DNA of 64,000 nt from Psychromonas ossibalaenae ATCC BAA-1528 (GCF_000381745.1 NZ_KB906987.1:1-64000), one strand, 5' to 3'; counted from the first letter of the stretch, positions 32,456-41,546 are shown. The notes: generated by a model not told the origin, from the letters alone. A program made the numbers and translations.

Positions 32456-32596
32456 ATGAAAATTTTCAATAATCTGTTTAATTACATTGGCAGAGCTGGG
32501 GCAGACTCTATTTTATTAAGCAGCATTACTTTTCGCTTAAGCATTGCTCTGGGTTTGTTATCCGTGCTCTGGTCAACTTTGTTTATCTGTTTTTAG
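32456..32596 (+). CDS. Small membrane protein ORF at the head of the Zur operon (46 residues)
   Basis: The ORF begins with ATG at 32456 and stops at 32596, nine bases before the GTG of the ATPase gene. The product, MKIFNNLFNYIGRAGADSIL..., ends in one hydrophobic helix SIALGLLSVLWSTLFICF. I do not recognise it. It lies directly after the Zur palindrome, so it would be made only in zinc shortage and may couple translation of the GTG-started ATPase. The ribosome-binding site is poor (AAGAAG), so expression is uncertain. Confidence 0.5.
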   Translation: MKIFNNLFNYIGRAGADSILLSSITFRLSIALGLLSVLWSTLFICF

Positions 32597-32605
32597 GTCG
32601 GAAAA

Positions 32606-33313
32606 GTGATTAAAATATCGAAGTTAACGGTACATTACCAAAATGTTCTTGCGTTAGAAAATGTCGACACTGAGATTCACCAAGGTGAGATGATTGCAAT
32701 CGTCGGTGCCAATGGGGCCGGAAAGTCTACTCTGCTTAAAGCAATTATGGCTCAAGTAAAAGCAGCTGCCGGCGGCGTTGAATTTAAGAAATTCGGATTG
32801 AAAAATATTGCTTACCTGCCGCAGAGCCAAAAAGTTGACCGCAGCTTTCCGATTACCGTTAAAGAGTTTGTATCCGCTGGAACATGGCGAAAAACGGGAC
32901 TTTGGCGGGCATTCACCCCATTTTTAAATAAGCAGATGCTGGCTTGTTTACGTCAAGTGGGGCTTGAAAACAGTGAACATAAGCAGATTGGCGAGCTTTC
33001 CGGGGGGCAGTTTCAGCGCATGTTATTTGCACGAATGCTTATTCAGGATGCACAGATCTTAATTTTAGATGAACCTTTCAACTCGGTTGATATGCACACT
33101 ACCCGGGATCTGGCTGCTGTTATCCAGGGCTGCCATGCTGCCGGTAAAACGGTGATTGCTGTGATCCATGATATGCCGCTGGTAAAACAGTATTTTCCTG
33201 AAACGGCTCTGCTTGCCGGCAGGCTGATCGCCAAAGGGCCGACTGAGCAGGTATTAACGCAGGATAATATGTGTAAAGCCGGTTTTCATCCCGCTACGGT
33301 TAATGAACTATGA
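32606..33313 (+). CDS. znuC: Zinc ABC transporter ATPase, ZnuC-like
   Basis: The 235-residue ATPase has Walker A GANGAGKST, the Q-loop IAYLPQSQKVDRSFP, signature LSGGQFQRMLFARM and Walker B ILILDEPFNSVD, characteristic of the Zn/Mn importer family. It powers uptake through the permease encoded next (ATGA-type overlap at 33310-33313). The GTG start follows the 46-residue ORF closely. Zinc rather than manganese is inferred from the Zur box upstream and the His-rich binding protein. Gene order ATPase-permease-binding protein in one transcript differs from the divergent E. coli znuA/znuCB. Confidence 0.87.
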   Translation: MIKISKLTVHYQNVLALENVDTEIHQGEMIAIVGANGAGKSTLLKAIMAQVKAAAGGVEFKKFGLKNIAYLPQSQKVDRSFPITVKEFVSAGTWRKTGLWRAFTPFLNKQMLACLRQVGLENSEHKQIGELSGGQFQRMLFARMLIQDAQILILDEPFNSVDMHTTRDLAAVIQGCHAAGKTVIAVIHDMPLVKQYFPETALLAGRLIAKGPTEQVLTQDNMCKAGFHPATVNEL

Positions 33314-34200
33314 CAAATGTGCTTTTCGAACTATTTATTGAACCTTTTTCTAATTATTCATTTATGTCCAGAGCCCTGTGGGGCTGCCTCGTCTTAAGTC
33401 TTAGCGCAGCACCTATTGGTGTTTTTCTGACCTTAAGAAAAATGAGCTTAACCGGGGATGCAATGGCACATGCTATTTTACCCGGTGCGGCTGTCGGATT
33501 CCTGGTTTCCGGGCTTTCTATTTATGCAATGACCATCGGCGGTATTATTGCCGGCTGTATTGTGGCTTTATTATCGGGTTTTGTAGCACGGCACAGCAAA
33601 GCAGAGGAAGACTCAAGTCTAGCTGCATTTTATCTGTTATCACTGGCGGTTGGTGTACTTATTATCTCTTCTAAAGGCAGCAGTGTAGATCTGCTGCATG
33701 TTCTTTTCGGATCTACGCTCGCTCTGAATAATGAAGCACTTTTTTTACTAACGAGCATTGCTACTGTCTCAACCTTAGCGCTGGCTTTGGTCTACCGTGC
33801 TTTAGTTCTGGAGTGCGTTGACCCGGACTTTTTTAAAACGGTGAGTCGGATGGGCGGGGCTGCCCATTATATTTTCCTGCTTTTAGTGGTTTTAAATTTA
33901 GTCGCGGGATTTCATGCGTTAGGCACATTAATGTCCGTGGGGTTAATGATTTTACCGGCAGCTGTTGCACGATTCTGGACTAATCAGCTGGGGCCGATGA
34001 TTTTGATTGCATTTTTGTGTGCATCGTTCAGCTGTTTATGCGGTTTATTACTTTCTTATCATTTTGCTCTAGCGGCCAGCCCTGCAATTATTCTGGTTCT
34101 TGGCGGGCTGTATATCACGTCCATCATTTTGATTAAGCAGCGTGATTTATTTTCAAAAAAACACACCTCTCTTTCATTATCGGGACAAACTAATGCGTAA
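33310..34200 (+). CDS. znuB: Zinc ABC transporter permease, ZnuB-like
   Basis: A 296-residue metal-type ABC permease of the ABC-3 family. About eight membrane segments are visible, with family motifs LGVFLTLRKMSLTGDAMAHAILPG-like (here PIGVFLTLRKMSLTGDAMA), ALVYRALVLECVDPDFFK, and AGFHALGTLMSVGLMILPAA near the C-terminal half. It forms the inner-membrane channel with the ATPase just upstream, whose stop it overlaps by four bases. Its own stop overlaps the binding-protein start by eight bases, so the three are tightly coupled. Confidence 0.88.
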   Translation: MTNVLFELFIEPFSNYSFMSRALWGCLVLSLSAAPIGVFLTLRKMSLTGDAMAHAILPGAAVGFLVSGLSIYAMTIGGIIAGCIVALLSGFVARHSKAEEDSSLAAFYLLSLAVGVLIISSKGSSVDLLHVLFGSTLALNNEALFLLTSIATVSTLALALVYRALVLECVDPDFFKTVSRMGGAAHYIFLLLVVLNLVAGFHALGTLMSVGLMILPAAVARFWTNQLGPMILIAFLCASFSCLCGLLLSYHFALAASPAIILVLGGLYITSIILIKQRDLFSKKHTSLSLSGQTNA

Positions 34201-35203
34201 ATATATTAAAATCTTTCTCTGGCTTCCTTTATTATTAAGTTTAAATGCGGTTAATGCCGCTGCTGAAAATAAACTATCCGTTGTTGCCAGTTTTTCTATT
34301 CTAGGGGATATTACGGCGCAGATTGGCGGGGATAAAATCGAGCTGACCACGTTAGTGGGAAATAACGGTGATGCGCATACCTATAGCCCCAAACCGAATG
34401 ATGTAAAAAAAGTAGCCGCTGCTGATCTAGTGGTATTAAACGGTCTTGGTTTTGAAGGCTGGTTACCGCGGTTATTAGAGTCTTCGCATTTCTCGGGGAT
34501 GAAAATAAGTGCATCAGATGGTATTTCATCTCTTCAAGGCGCCTGCAGCCATAGTAAGCATCAGGATCATGAAGTACACCATGAACATGCTGACGAACAT
34601 GAGAACCAGCATGCCGGTAGTCATGGAGATGAAAATAATCACGAACATGAGCATGCAGACAGCCACGGCCATCACCACGATATAGACCCTCACGCCTGGC
34701 ACAGCATCAAAAATGTGAAGGTATACGCGGCGAATATTAGCCGGGCTTTAAGCATCATTGATCCCGATAATATATCTTATTACCAGCACAACTTAGCTGT
34801 GTATGAACAGAAACTTAATACTCTGGACAGCAAAATAAAAACAATGTTTGCTTCTATTCCACAGGAACAGAGAAAGGTGATTGTTCCTCATAGTGCATTT
34901 GCTTATTTTCAACGTGACTACCAAGTAAGTTTTTACTCATTACAGGGAACAAGTACAGAGTCTGAAGCTAGTGCCGCTGATATTGCCGCGGTTATTGATC
35001 AGGTTCGTAAAAATGAAATCAAAGCAGTTTTTGTGGAAAACATCAGTGATAACCGTCTTATTGAACAGATAAGCGCAGATACAGATGCGCAGGTTGGCGG
35101 GAAGTTGTTCTCGGATGCGTTATCAAATGCTGATCAGGGAGCTTCAAGCTACTTAGAACTGATGGAGCATAATGCACTCTCACTGGTTAATGCATTGAAA
35201 TAA
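34193..35203 (+). CDS. znuA: Periplasmic zinc-binding protein, ZnuA-like
   Basis: The start at 34193 (MRKYIKIFLWLPLLL) gives a proper signal peptide cleaved near NAVNAAA. The in-frame 34142 start would bury it. The mature protein has the cluster A-I solute-binding fold: VVASFSILGDITAQIGG, GDAHTYSPKPNDVKK (metal-binding His), a long His-rich acidic loop (about residues 118-162, many HE/HH/HAD) and DPHAWHSIKN, and later IVPHSAFAYFQRDY and VFVENISDN. The His loop is a hallmark of zinc rather than manganese binders. It delivers periplasmic zinc to the permease. Confidence 0.92.
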   Translation: MRKYIKIFLWLPLLLSLNAVNAAAENKLSVVASFSILGDITAQIGGDKIELTTLVGNNGDAHTYSPKPNDVKKVAAADLVVLNGLGFEGWLPRLLESSHFSGMKISASDGISSLQGACSHSKHQDHEVHHEHADEHENQHAGSHGDENNHEHEHADSHGHHHDIDPHAWHSIKNVKVYAANISRALSIIDPDNISYYQHNLAVYEQKLNTLDSKIKTMFASIPQEQRKVIVPHSAFAYFQRDYQVSFYSLQGTSTESEASAADIAAVIDQVRKNEIKAVFVENISDNRLIEQISADTDAQVGGKLFSDALSNADQGASSYLELMEHNALSLVNALK

Positions 35204-35225
35204 GCTCATTATTGCTGCGTTTATT

Positions 35226-35259
35226 ACAAATAAGGCATTCATGTGAATGCCTTATTTGT
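35226..35259. terminator. Bidirectional terminator between zinc operon and marR-type gene
   Basis: ACAAATAAGGCATTC (35226-35240) pairs perfectly with GAATGCCTTATTTGT (35245-35259), 15 bp with an ATGT loop. Its outer A/T-rich arms serve as U-tracts in both directions between convergent genes. Confidence 0.8.
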
Positions 35260-35270
35260 CACTAATGCAG

Positions 35271-35750
35271 TTATGCCTGCTTCTTCTCTTTTACTTCTAA
35301 ATCAAACAACTCCGGACTGAAGGTTTTGATAATGCCGCTCATTGCCTGGTCGACTATTGTTAGATTCTCCGGTGCAACATGACTCATCGCATTAGCAACA
35401 GTATCAGCGATAATAGGTTTAAGCTGATCATGGATTTTTTTGCCGTATATAGTTAAAAAGACACGCTTGGCATTTTTGTTTTTAGGGTCATCGGTCACTG
35501 CGATATATTCATTTCTTTTCGCGTGACGAATCAAGCTGGAAAGTGTGCCTTTACTGCGTACCATGCGTTTAGCAAGCACAGAGGGACGCAGGCCGTCTTC
35601 AGAATCTAATTCCATTAATAAGAATAACTGTTCAACATTTATCGTATCGTTAACCTTATTGATTTCCAGCTGCAGATTATTGTGCAGTAAGCGCATTGCG
35701 ATCCAGGTAATACCTGCTGTATCACGATAGGCATTTGACGAGGCTGACAT
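35271..35750 (-). CDS. MarR-family transcriptional regulator
   Basis: A 159-residue winged helix-turn-helix protein. The DNA-binding region is about 50-115 with LLMELDSEDGLRPSVLAKRMVRSKGTLSSLIRHAKRNEYIAVTDDPKNKNAKRVFLT, which is the MarR HTH plus wing, and the flanking helices form the dimer interface. The effector and targets are unknown. It stands alone, convergent with the zinc operon and divergent from a 550-base spacer, so it may control itself. Confidence 0.82.
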   Translation of the reverse strand: MSASSNAYRDTAGITWIAMRLLHNNLQLEINKVNDTINVEQLFLLMELDSEDGLRPSVLAKRMVRSKGTLSSLIRHAKRNEYIAVTDDPKNKNAKRVFLTIYGKKIHDQLKPIIADTVANAMSHVAPENLTIVDQAMSGIIKTFSPELFDLEVKEKKQA

Positions 35751-36299
35751 ATAAGAACCCTTTGTTTTGTATGTGTTGGAATCATACCCTTGTTAGCTGT
35801 AAATGCATAATTTATGTTTTATATCACACCTTTATTCTTTGATTATTACAGCTATCGAAGGAGTTTAGATTTTCTCTGTGATTTTTTAAAAATCAAATTC
35901 GAGCTTGACGTTTTACGCTAAATTTTTTGCTGGGTTCGCAGGAATTAAGGGGACTTTCCAGTAAGCTCTATCCCAATCAAGGTTTTCATTGCTCAAATAC
36001 CAACAAAGCACCTATTTAGAGGGGTTTTGTTGTTTTGGGTATCTGTTATGCTTTAAGAATAAAATAGTTACCCGTTTTCCTCCTTCAATATTTTTTGCGG
36101 GAGGTTTTTTTTATCTGCCGCCTTAATACAGCAGTGCATTACCTGCATATATAAAACACGTCTGCTCTCCTCAGCTGTTCAAAATTTTCCTTTCAAGAAT
36201 CAGATAATAATTAACCAAAACAAGATGCTGGCTTTATTTTTATATTGAAAAGTCGACTAACATATTAACTGCCCATTATCTATGCACTAGGAAATACCT
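35751..36299. other. Intergenic region with possible small RNA
   Basis: No ORF of note is seen. The stretch has a hairpin CAACAAA/TTTGTTG (36001-36007, 36026-36032) followed by TTTT, then a second terminator (36079-36112). Two terminator-like hairpins without an upstream gene on the plus strand suggest a small RNA of about 100-200 bases, but no clear promoter was identified. Confidence 0.3.
36079..36112 (+). terminator. Orphan intrinsic terminator
   Basis: CCTCC (36079-36083) pairs with GGAGG (36100-36104), followed by eight T. There is a long loop. No plus-strand gene ends upstream. Confidence 0.55.
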
Positions 36300-37055
36300 A
36301 TGCCTTATATATCAAGCCTGTTAATTACTGTTATTTTTTTATTCTCCCATGGTGTTTCTGCGCTGGAGAGCGCATTTAAAATCATTGAAAAATCAGATCA
36401 GCAGATGCGTGGTGAATCGAGTTACAGTGAAATTACCATGAATATTATTCGTCCTGACTGGACCCGCAGCATGAGCATGAAAAGCTGGACCAAAGGGCTG
36501 GATTTGTCGTTAGTGCTGATTACTGCGCCTGCGAAAGATAAGGGCAGCGCTTCATTAAAACGTAAAACAGAGATGTGGAACTGGGTGCCTGGTATTGAAC
36601 GGGTGATTAAAATTTCCCCTTCAATGTTAGGACAGTCCTGGATGGGCTCAGATTTCACTAATGATGATCTGATTAACCAGTCATCGATTGTAGTGGATTA
36701 TCATCATAAAATGATTTCCAGCGAGGTTTTTGATAATGATGACAGCTATGTGATTGATGCTACGGCTAAAACAGATGCGCCAGTGGTTTGGAGTAAAGTG
36801 CGTTTGTGGATATCTAAACAGACTTATCTGCAGCGGAAAGTTGAGTTTTATGATGAGTTTGATGAACTGGTGAACACCATGAGTACTTATGATATTCAGG
36901 AGATGGGCGGACGACCGATTGCAGCACGTATGGAGATGATCCCTGCGGATAAACCCGGGCAGAAAACAGAAATGATCACCCATCAGGCACAGTTTAATTT
37001 TGCGATCGACGAACATTTTTTTTCACAGAGCCAGATGAAAGCATTACGTGATTAA
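36300..37055 (+). CDS. LolA-like outer-membrane lipoprotein-sorting family protein
   Basis: A 251-residue exported protein (signal peptide about 1-21, ending SALES) of the COG2834 type. It has KIIEKSDQQMRGESSYSEITMNI, a beta-rich body with the MWNWVPGIERVIKISPSMLGQSWMGSDFTNDDL motif and VDYHHKMIS. Members have a LolA/LolB-like half-barrel that shields lipid. Its genes usually travel with LolCDE-like ABC operons, as here: two FtsX-type permeases, an ATPase and an outer-membrane barrel follow on the same strand. It probably carries a lipid or lipoprotein across the periplasm, and the cargo is unknown. AGGAAA precedes the ATG. Confidence 0.83.
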   Translation: MPYISSLLITVIFLFSHGVSALESAFKIIEKSDQQMRGESSYSEITMNIIRPDWTRSMSMKSWTKGLDLSLVLITAPAKDKGSASLKRKTEMWNWVPGIERVIKISPSMLGQSWMGSDFTNDDLINQSSIVVDYHHKMISSEVFDNDDSYVIDATAKTDAPVVWSKVRLWISKQTYLQRKVEFYDEFDELVNTMSTYDIQEMGGRPIAARMEMIPADKPGQKTEMITHQAQFNFAIDEHFFSQSQMKALRD

Positions 37056-37089
37056 TTAACTATTAAACGAGGCTTCAATAAGGATCTTT

Positions 37090-38334
37090 ATGTTAGTGAA
37101 ACTTGCCTGGCGGAACCTCTGGCGTCAAAAGCGCCGTACTATTTTAACTGCTTCCGCGCTGGCGCTAGCGCTGATACTGTCATTAGTGATGCGCTGCATC
37201 CAAGAGGGCAGTTACAGTGCGAATATTGAAAATATAGCGCGTTTATCTACGGGGTTAATTCAGCTCCAGCATCCAGAGTTTAAAGATAGTCAGAGTATCG
37301 ATGATCTGCTTTCTGCGGATCCCGAGTTTATCGATTTTGCCCGGGAGCTATCAACTGTCGAAACTATTTTACCGCGCATCGAGTCCTTTGCACTGGCCGC
37401 CTCTGGTGATAAATCTAAAGGTATCCTGGTCTTCGGTATTGACCCGCTCCCTGAAGATATTTACTCAAGTCTGTCAAAGAAAGTTATCAGCGGCAGTTAT
37501 TTTAGTGAGCGGCAAAACAAGGGGGATAAACCACAGGTATTGATAGCAGAAGGGTTAGCGCGGCAGCTGGGTTTGCAGCCCGGTGATGAACTGGTTTTGT
37601 ACGGACAGGGATATCGAGGTCAGACAGCCGCCGGGTTGTTTACTATTCAGGGCATTTTACATTTCCCGATGCCGCAGCTGAATAATCAGCTTGTGTATAT
37701 GTCTCTGCAGTCGGCGCAGTATTTGTACAGTACGGGGGATTTAGTCACTTCGTGGGTGCTGCATACCGATTCACTCGCTGATGTTGAGCAGGCGGCCAGC
37801 GCTTTAAAGCAGTATTATCAGCAGGGTGTAAATGTGCGGGACTGGCTGGATCTTTCTCCAGATTTAGCGCAGCAGATTTTGATGGACCGTACCAGCGGAC
37901 TGATATTAATGTATCTATTATACGGTATTGTTGGTTTTGGTTTATTTGCCACCCTGCTGATGATGACGCTGGAACGACAGCGTGAATTTGCAGTGATGCT
38001 GGCAACCGGGTTATTGCGTAGTAAATTATTAAAGCTGATTTGTATCGAGTCCGCATTTATCGGTCTGCTGGGCATTATTATCGGACTGTTGATCGCTTTT
38101 CCTATTCTTATCTGGTTATTGTTTAACCCTATTACGTTAACCGGTGAAACGGCACAATTGATGCTGGAAATGGGCTATGATCCGATTATCCCGGTATTAT
38201 TAGATCCGCAGTTATTTATTAACCAGATTGTGGTGGTGCTGGGTTTACTGGTGCTGTGTTTAATTTATCCGCTGCTGCGCCTTTATAAAATTGATCTGGT
38301 TAGTGCGTTAAAGGGAGGTGCACATGCTGCTTAA
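37090..38334 (+). CDS. FtsX/LolE-family ABC permease (first of two)
   Basis: A 414-residue type VII ABC permease. The N-terminal start LAWRNLWRQKRRTILTASALALALILS is typical, then a large periplasmic domain (about 45-270) and three C-terminal membrane segments with the ERQREFAVMLATGLLRSKLLKLICIESAFIGLLG motif. Such proteins do not import. They move lipoproteins or transmit force to periplasmic partners. It pairs with the next gene, which starts inside its last codons, and with the ATPase at 39579. Confidence 0.88.
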   Translation: MLVKLAWRNLWRQKRRTILTASALALALILSLVMRCIQEGSYSANIENIARLSTGLIQLQHPEFKDSQSIDDLLSADPEFIDFARELSTVETILPRIESFALAASGDKSKGILVFGIDPLPEDIYSSLSKKVISGSYFSERQNKGDKPQVLIAEGLARQLGLQPGDELVLYGQGYRGQTAAGLFTIQGILHFPMPQLNNQLVYMSLQSAQYLYSTGDLVTSWVLHTDSLADVEQAASALKQYYQQGVNVRDWLDLSPDLAQQILMDRTSGLILMYLLYGIVGFGLFATLLMMTLERQREFAVMLATGLLRSKLLKLICIESAFIGLLGIIIGLLIAFPILIWLLFNPITLTGETAQLMLEMGYDPIIPVLLDPQLFINQIVVVLGLLVLCLIYPLLRLYKIDLVSALKGGAHAA

Positions 38335-39541
38335 ACTCGCCTGGCGTAATTTATGGAGAAATAAGCTTAGAACCAGCATCGTATTAGGCGCCATGGTATT
38401 TGGCCTGGTCGGGGTTACCCTGATGATCGGTTTTATGAACGGTATGATGGATAATATGATCAGTAATGCCATTAATTGGCAGACCAGTCATCTGCAGGTG
38501 CATCAGAAAGACTACAGTGCGGATCCGGAAATTCATAAAACGATAAGCCGCAGCTCTCAGTTACAAGTACAGCTTGATAAGATGACGCAGATAAAAACAT
38601 GGGCTTCCCGTCACCTGGCGCAGGGCATGATTGCTTCTGCGCGCAGTACTCGCGGTATTACTATTAACGGTATTGATCTGCAGAAAGAAGCCTTAATTAC
38701 GCCGCTTGCGCAGAATATCTATGATGGTTTCTGGCTGGATGATAAAGGGCGTAATCCTATACTGGTTTCAAAAAAAATAGCGCAGCGTTTAAAATTACGG
38801 GTAGGGTCGAAAGTTGTGCTGACTTTTACTAATAAAAACGGCGATGTCAGCGGGGCGGCATTTCGAGTACGTGGTTTGTTCAAAACGCCGTCCAGTGCTT
38901 TTGATGAAATGAATGTGTTTGTGCGTAAAGCGGATTTAAAGGTGCTGAGCGGTATTGAAGGTGACCATGAGATTGCGCTGTTAGTTAATGATATTAAACA
39001 GTTAGAGTCAGTAAAACGAAAGATCCACGTCGCGCTGGCGCAGTCTGACAGCGTACAGAACTGGGAAGAACTGCAGCCGATGCTGGCGGCTATGTCGGCA
39101 AGCATGGCATCAAGCAATATTATTATTCTGGTGATATTTGTGCTGGCGATGGGTTTTGGTATTGTTAATATCCTTTTAATGTCGGTGTTTGAACGTACCT
39201 GTGAATTTGGTGTGTTAATGGCTGTTGGTATGCAGAAACATAAAATACTGCAGCTGATTTTACTGGAATCGACTTTCTTAGGAGTGGTGGGGGCAACACT
39301 CGGTCTACTTTGCTCTCTGGCTGCACTTTCAATATTAAAAGTTACCGGGATCTCCTTAAGCTCGCTGGCGGACGGTTTAAGCGCCATGGGGTTAGACACT
39401 CTGTTATATCCTAAAGTCTCCGGCAGTGATTTCGCTCTTATCTTTATTACTGTGGTACTGGCTAGTTCCTTAGCCGGTTTATATCCTGCCAGACAAATAT
39501 TAAAACAAGAGCCTGCACAAGCTATGTCGGAGAAGCATTGA
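38324..39541 (+). CDS. FtsX/LolE-family ABC permease (second of two)
   Basis: A 405-residue permease of the same fold as its upstream neighbour: LKLAWRNLWRNKLRTSIVLG, a large periplasmic domain and the C-terminal VFERTCEFGVLMAVGMQKHKILQLILLESTFLGVVG motif with three helices. The ATG at 38324 follows AGGGAGG at ideal spacing. An in-frame GTG at 38318 is possible but overlaps that site. It overlaps the upstream gene by 11 bases. The pair would form a LolC/LolE-like heterodimer. Confidence 0.88.
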   Translation: MLLKLAWRNLWRNKLRTSIVLGAMVFGLVGVTLMIGFMNGMMDNMISNAINWQTSHLQVHQKDYSADPEIHKTISRSSQLQVQLDKMTQIKTWASRHLAQGMIASARSTRGITINGIDLQKEALITPLAQNIYDGFWLDDKGRNPILVSKKIAQRLKLRVGSKVVLTFTNKNGDVSGAAFRVRGLFKTPSSAFDEMNVFVRKADLKVLSGIEGDHEIALLVNDIKQLESVKRKIHVALAQSDSVQNWEELQPMLAAMSASMASSNIIILVIFVLAMGFGIVNILLMSVFERTCEFGVLMAVGMQKHKILQLILLESTFLGVVGATLGLLCSLAALSILKVTGISLSSLADGLSAMGLDTLLYPKVSGSDFALIFITVVLASSLAGLYPARQILKQEPAQAMSEKH

Positions 39542-39578
39542 TGATGCTTACTCAAATCAATTGTCGGAGAAACTGTAA

Positions 39579-40274
39579 ATGAGCATTAAATTAGAGCAGC
39601 TGTGCAAAACCTATAATGTTGATACGGACTTTCCGGTGCATGCGGTTAATCATCTGGATTTAGAAATCAAACAGGGGGAGTTTGTTGCTGTAATGGGACC
39701 TTCCGGTTCCGGTAAAACCACACTGCTCAATATGCTCGGCGGTATTGATACTCCTACTTCGGGTAAGGTACTGATTGATGATAATAATATTTTGGAACTG
39801 CATGATAAACAGTTAATTGCTTTTCGGCGCGATAACATTGGTTTTATCTTTCAGGATTACAGTCTGCTGCCGGTATTAACGGCGCTGGAAAACGTTGAAT
39901 TTGTGATGCAGCTGCAGGGACATAGTGAAGAGGAATGCCGTAAACGCGCTACGGATCTGTTAATTCGAGTGGGGCTTGCTGAGCACCTGCATAAGCGCCC
40001 TGCGAAACTTTCCGGCGGACAGCAGCAGCGGGTTGCGGTCGCCAGAGCACTTGCACCCAGCCCGAAGTTTGTGATGGCAGATGAGCCTACGGCAAATTTA
40101 GATGCCAAAAGTACCGCGGAACTGCTTGATATAATGCAGCAGTTGAACGAACAGGAAGGTACTACCTTTATATTTTCGACTCATGATCCGCGCGTGATCA
40201 GCCGTGCTAAACGGGTTATTGTCTTTGAAGACGGATTGAAAAAAGAAGATACAATACAGGCAGAGAGCCCATAG
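39579..40274 (+). CDS. LolD/MacB-type ABC ATPase
   Basis: A 231-residue ATPase with Walker A GPSGSGKTTLLNMLGG, Q-loop FIFQDYSLLPVLTALENVEF, signature LSGGQQQRVAVARAL, Walker B FVMADEPTANLD and THDPRV. This is the LolD/MacB/FtsE subfamily that energises FtsX-type permeases. It lies 37 bases after the second permease and shares one base with the next gene, so it belongs to the five-gene unit 36300-41473. It is not lolD itself, as the genuine lolCDE is expected elsewhere. Confidence 0.9.
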   Translation: MSIKLEQLCKTYNVDTDFPVHAVNHLDLEIKQGEFVAVMGPSGSGKTTLLNMLGGIDTPTSGKVLIDDNNILELHDKQLIAFRRDNIGFIFQDYSLLPVLTALENVEFVMQLQGHSEEECRKRATDLLIRVGLAEHLHKRPAKLSGGQQQRVAVARALAPSPKFVMADEPTANLDAKSTAELLDIMQQLNEQEGTTFIFSTHDPRVISRAKRVIVFEDGLKKEDTIQAESP

Positions 40275-41473
40275 TGAGACAGATCGGTTTACTAAAATCC
40301 TGTTTAGCTTTGGCGGCTTATTTTATCTGCGCAGACAGTGTCGCGCAGATCCCCGGGCTGGCTCCGCAAAAAAACTGGGATCTTTCCGGTTATATCAAAT
40401 ATGTGGGCTCGGCTAATCTTCCCGATGATTATGCACACAGTTATGATCATCTGCTGCATCAACGGTTTAATTATGAATATCGTTTTAACAGTCAGCTGCG
40501 TTTTAATGCCGGCATGCGTAACCGGCTGATGGCGGGAGACACTGCTGAACTGCCCGGTTATGCTGATTTTATCGACAATGATCCTGGTTATCTGGATTTA
40601 TCTGCAAACTGGTTAGATAAAAATGGGGTGCTGGGTAGCAGCCAGTTTGATCGTCTTTACCTCGACTGGTCAAATCAGGAGTGGCAGGCGCGGTTAGGGC
40701 GTTCCCGTATTAACTGGGCGATGACCACTCTGTGGAACCCCAATGATATTTTTAATTCCTATTCAATTTATGATTTTGATTATGAAGAGCGCGCAGGCAG
40801 TGATTCTATATTATTAAAACGTAAACTGGATTTTGCCAGTTCCGTTGAAGTAGTTTATAACCCCAGTCAGGACAGTGACTTAAATAGTTATGCAGGGCGT
40901 TACCTGTTTAACCAGAAGGGCTGGGATATGCAGCTGCTGGCCGGAAAATCTTATTTAGATCATGTTCTCGGCGGTGGTTTTGCCGGTGATATTCGTGGTG
41001 CTGGTTTACGCGGGGAAGTTACCTGGTTTGAGCCGACTCAGGACAGCTGGTTTAACGATGTTGAAAATATTGAGCTGAAGTCAGCATTGCTGGCCAGTAT
41101 TGAAAGTGATTATAGTTTCGGCGGGCGGCGCAACTGGATGGGCCGAGCCGCTGCTTTATATATCTCTGAGCCGCAGGAACAGAACAGTGCTGCAGAATTT
41201 CTTAATTTACCACTGACAGCGCGTACTTTAAGTTTCAGTAGAATGACCTATTATTCGGATCTTAGCTTTGATATCAGCTCCTTAAGTCGTTTAACCTTTT
41301 CTGGTAGTTATTATAGTGACGGCTCTTATTATATAGGCCTGACTAATAGTTATTCGCTTGCTGATAACTGGCAGCTGCTGATGGTTTTACAACGCTTTGA
41401 TGGGGTATCAGGTAGTTTGTTTGGCGAAACACCGAGTATTTTGGCTTTTGCTCAGTTGAAGTGGAGTTTTTAA
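40274..41473 (+). CDS. Outer-membrane beta-barrel protein of the LolCDE-like operon
   Basis: A 399-residue exported protein (signal peptide ending SVAQ), GTG start overlapping the ATPase stop (TAGTG). It has alternating strands rich in Tyr/Trp/Arg (FDRLYLDWSNQEWQARLGRSRINWAMTTLWNPNDIFNSY) and ends LAFAQLKWSF with the terminal Phe used for BAM recognition. I know no named family. It resembles barrel proteins described as phosphate-selective-porin or alginate-export-like. With the ABC permeases and LolA-like carrier it may complete a path to the outer membrane or cell surface. Confidence 0.68.
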   Translation: MRQIGLLKSCLALAAYFICADSVAQIPGLAPQKNWDLSGYIKYVGSANLPDDYAHSYDHLLHQRFNYEYRFNSQLRFNAGMRNRLMAGDTAELPGYADFIDNDPGYLDLSANWLDKNGVLGSSQFDRLYLDWSNQEWQARLGRSRINWAMTTLWNPNDIFNSYSIYDFDYEERAGSDSILLKRKLDFASSVEVVYNPSQDSDLNSYAGRYLFNQKGWDMQLLAGKSYLDHVLGGGFAGDIRGAGLRGEVTWFEPTQDSWFNDVENIELKSALLASIESDYSFGGRRNWMGRAAALYISEPQEQNSAAEFLNLPLTARTLSFSRMTYYSDLSFDISSLSRLTFSGSYYSDGSYYIGLTNSYSLADNWQLLMVLQRFDGVSGSLFGETPSILAFAQLKWSF

Positions 41474-41546
41474 AAGCTGTGGTGTATCTTGTCTGCTGAA
41501 TTTTTAACCCTGTTTTAATGTCTTATTTTAAGTCTTATGGAACCCC

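Noticed and set aside
38719-39555. 278-residue minus-strand ORF opposite the second FtsX-type permease
   Set aside because: It lies fully antisense to a gene with clear family motifs. Its composition (Ser/Thr/Ile rich) is typical of a shadow frame.
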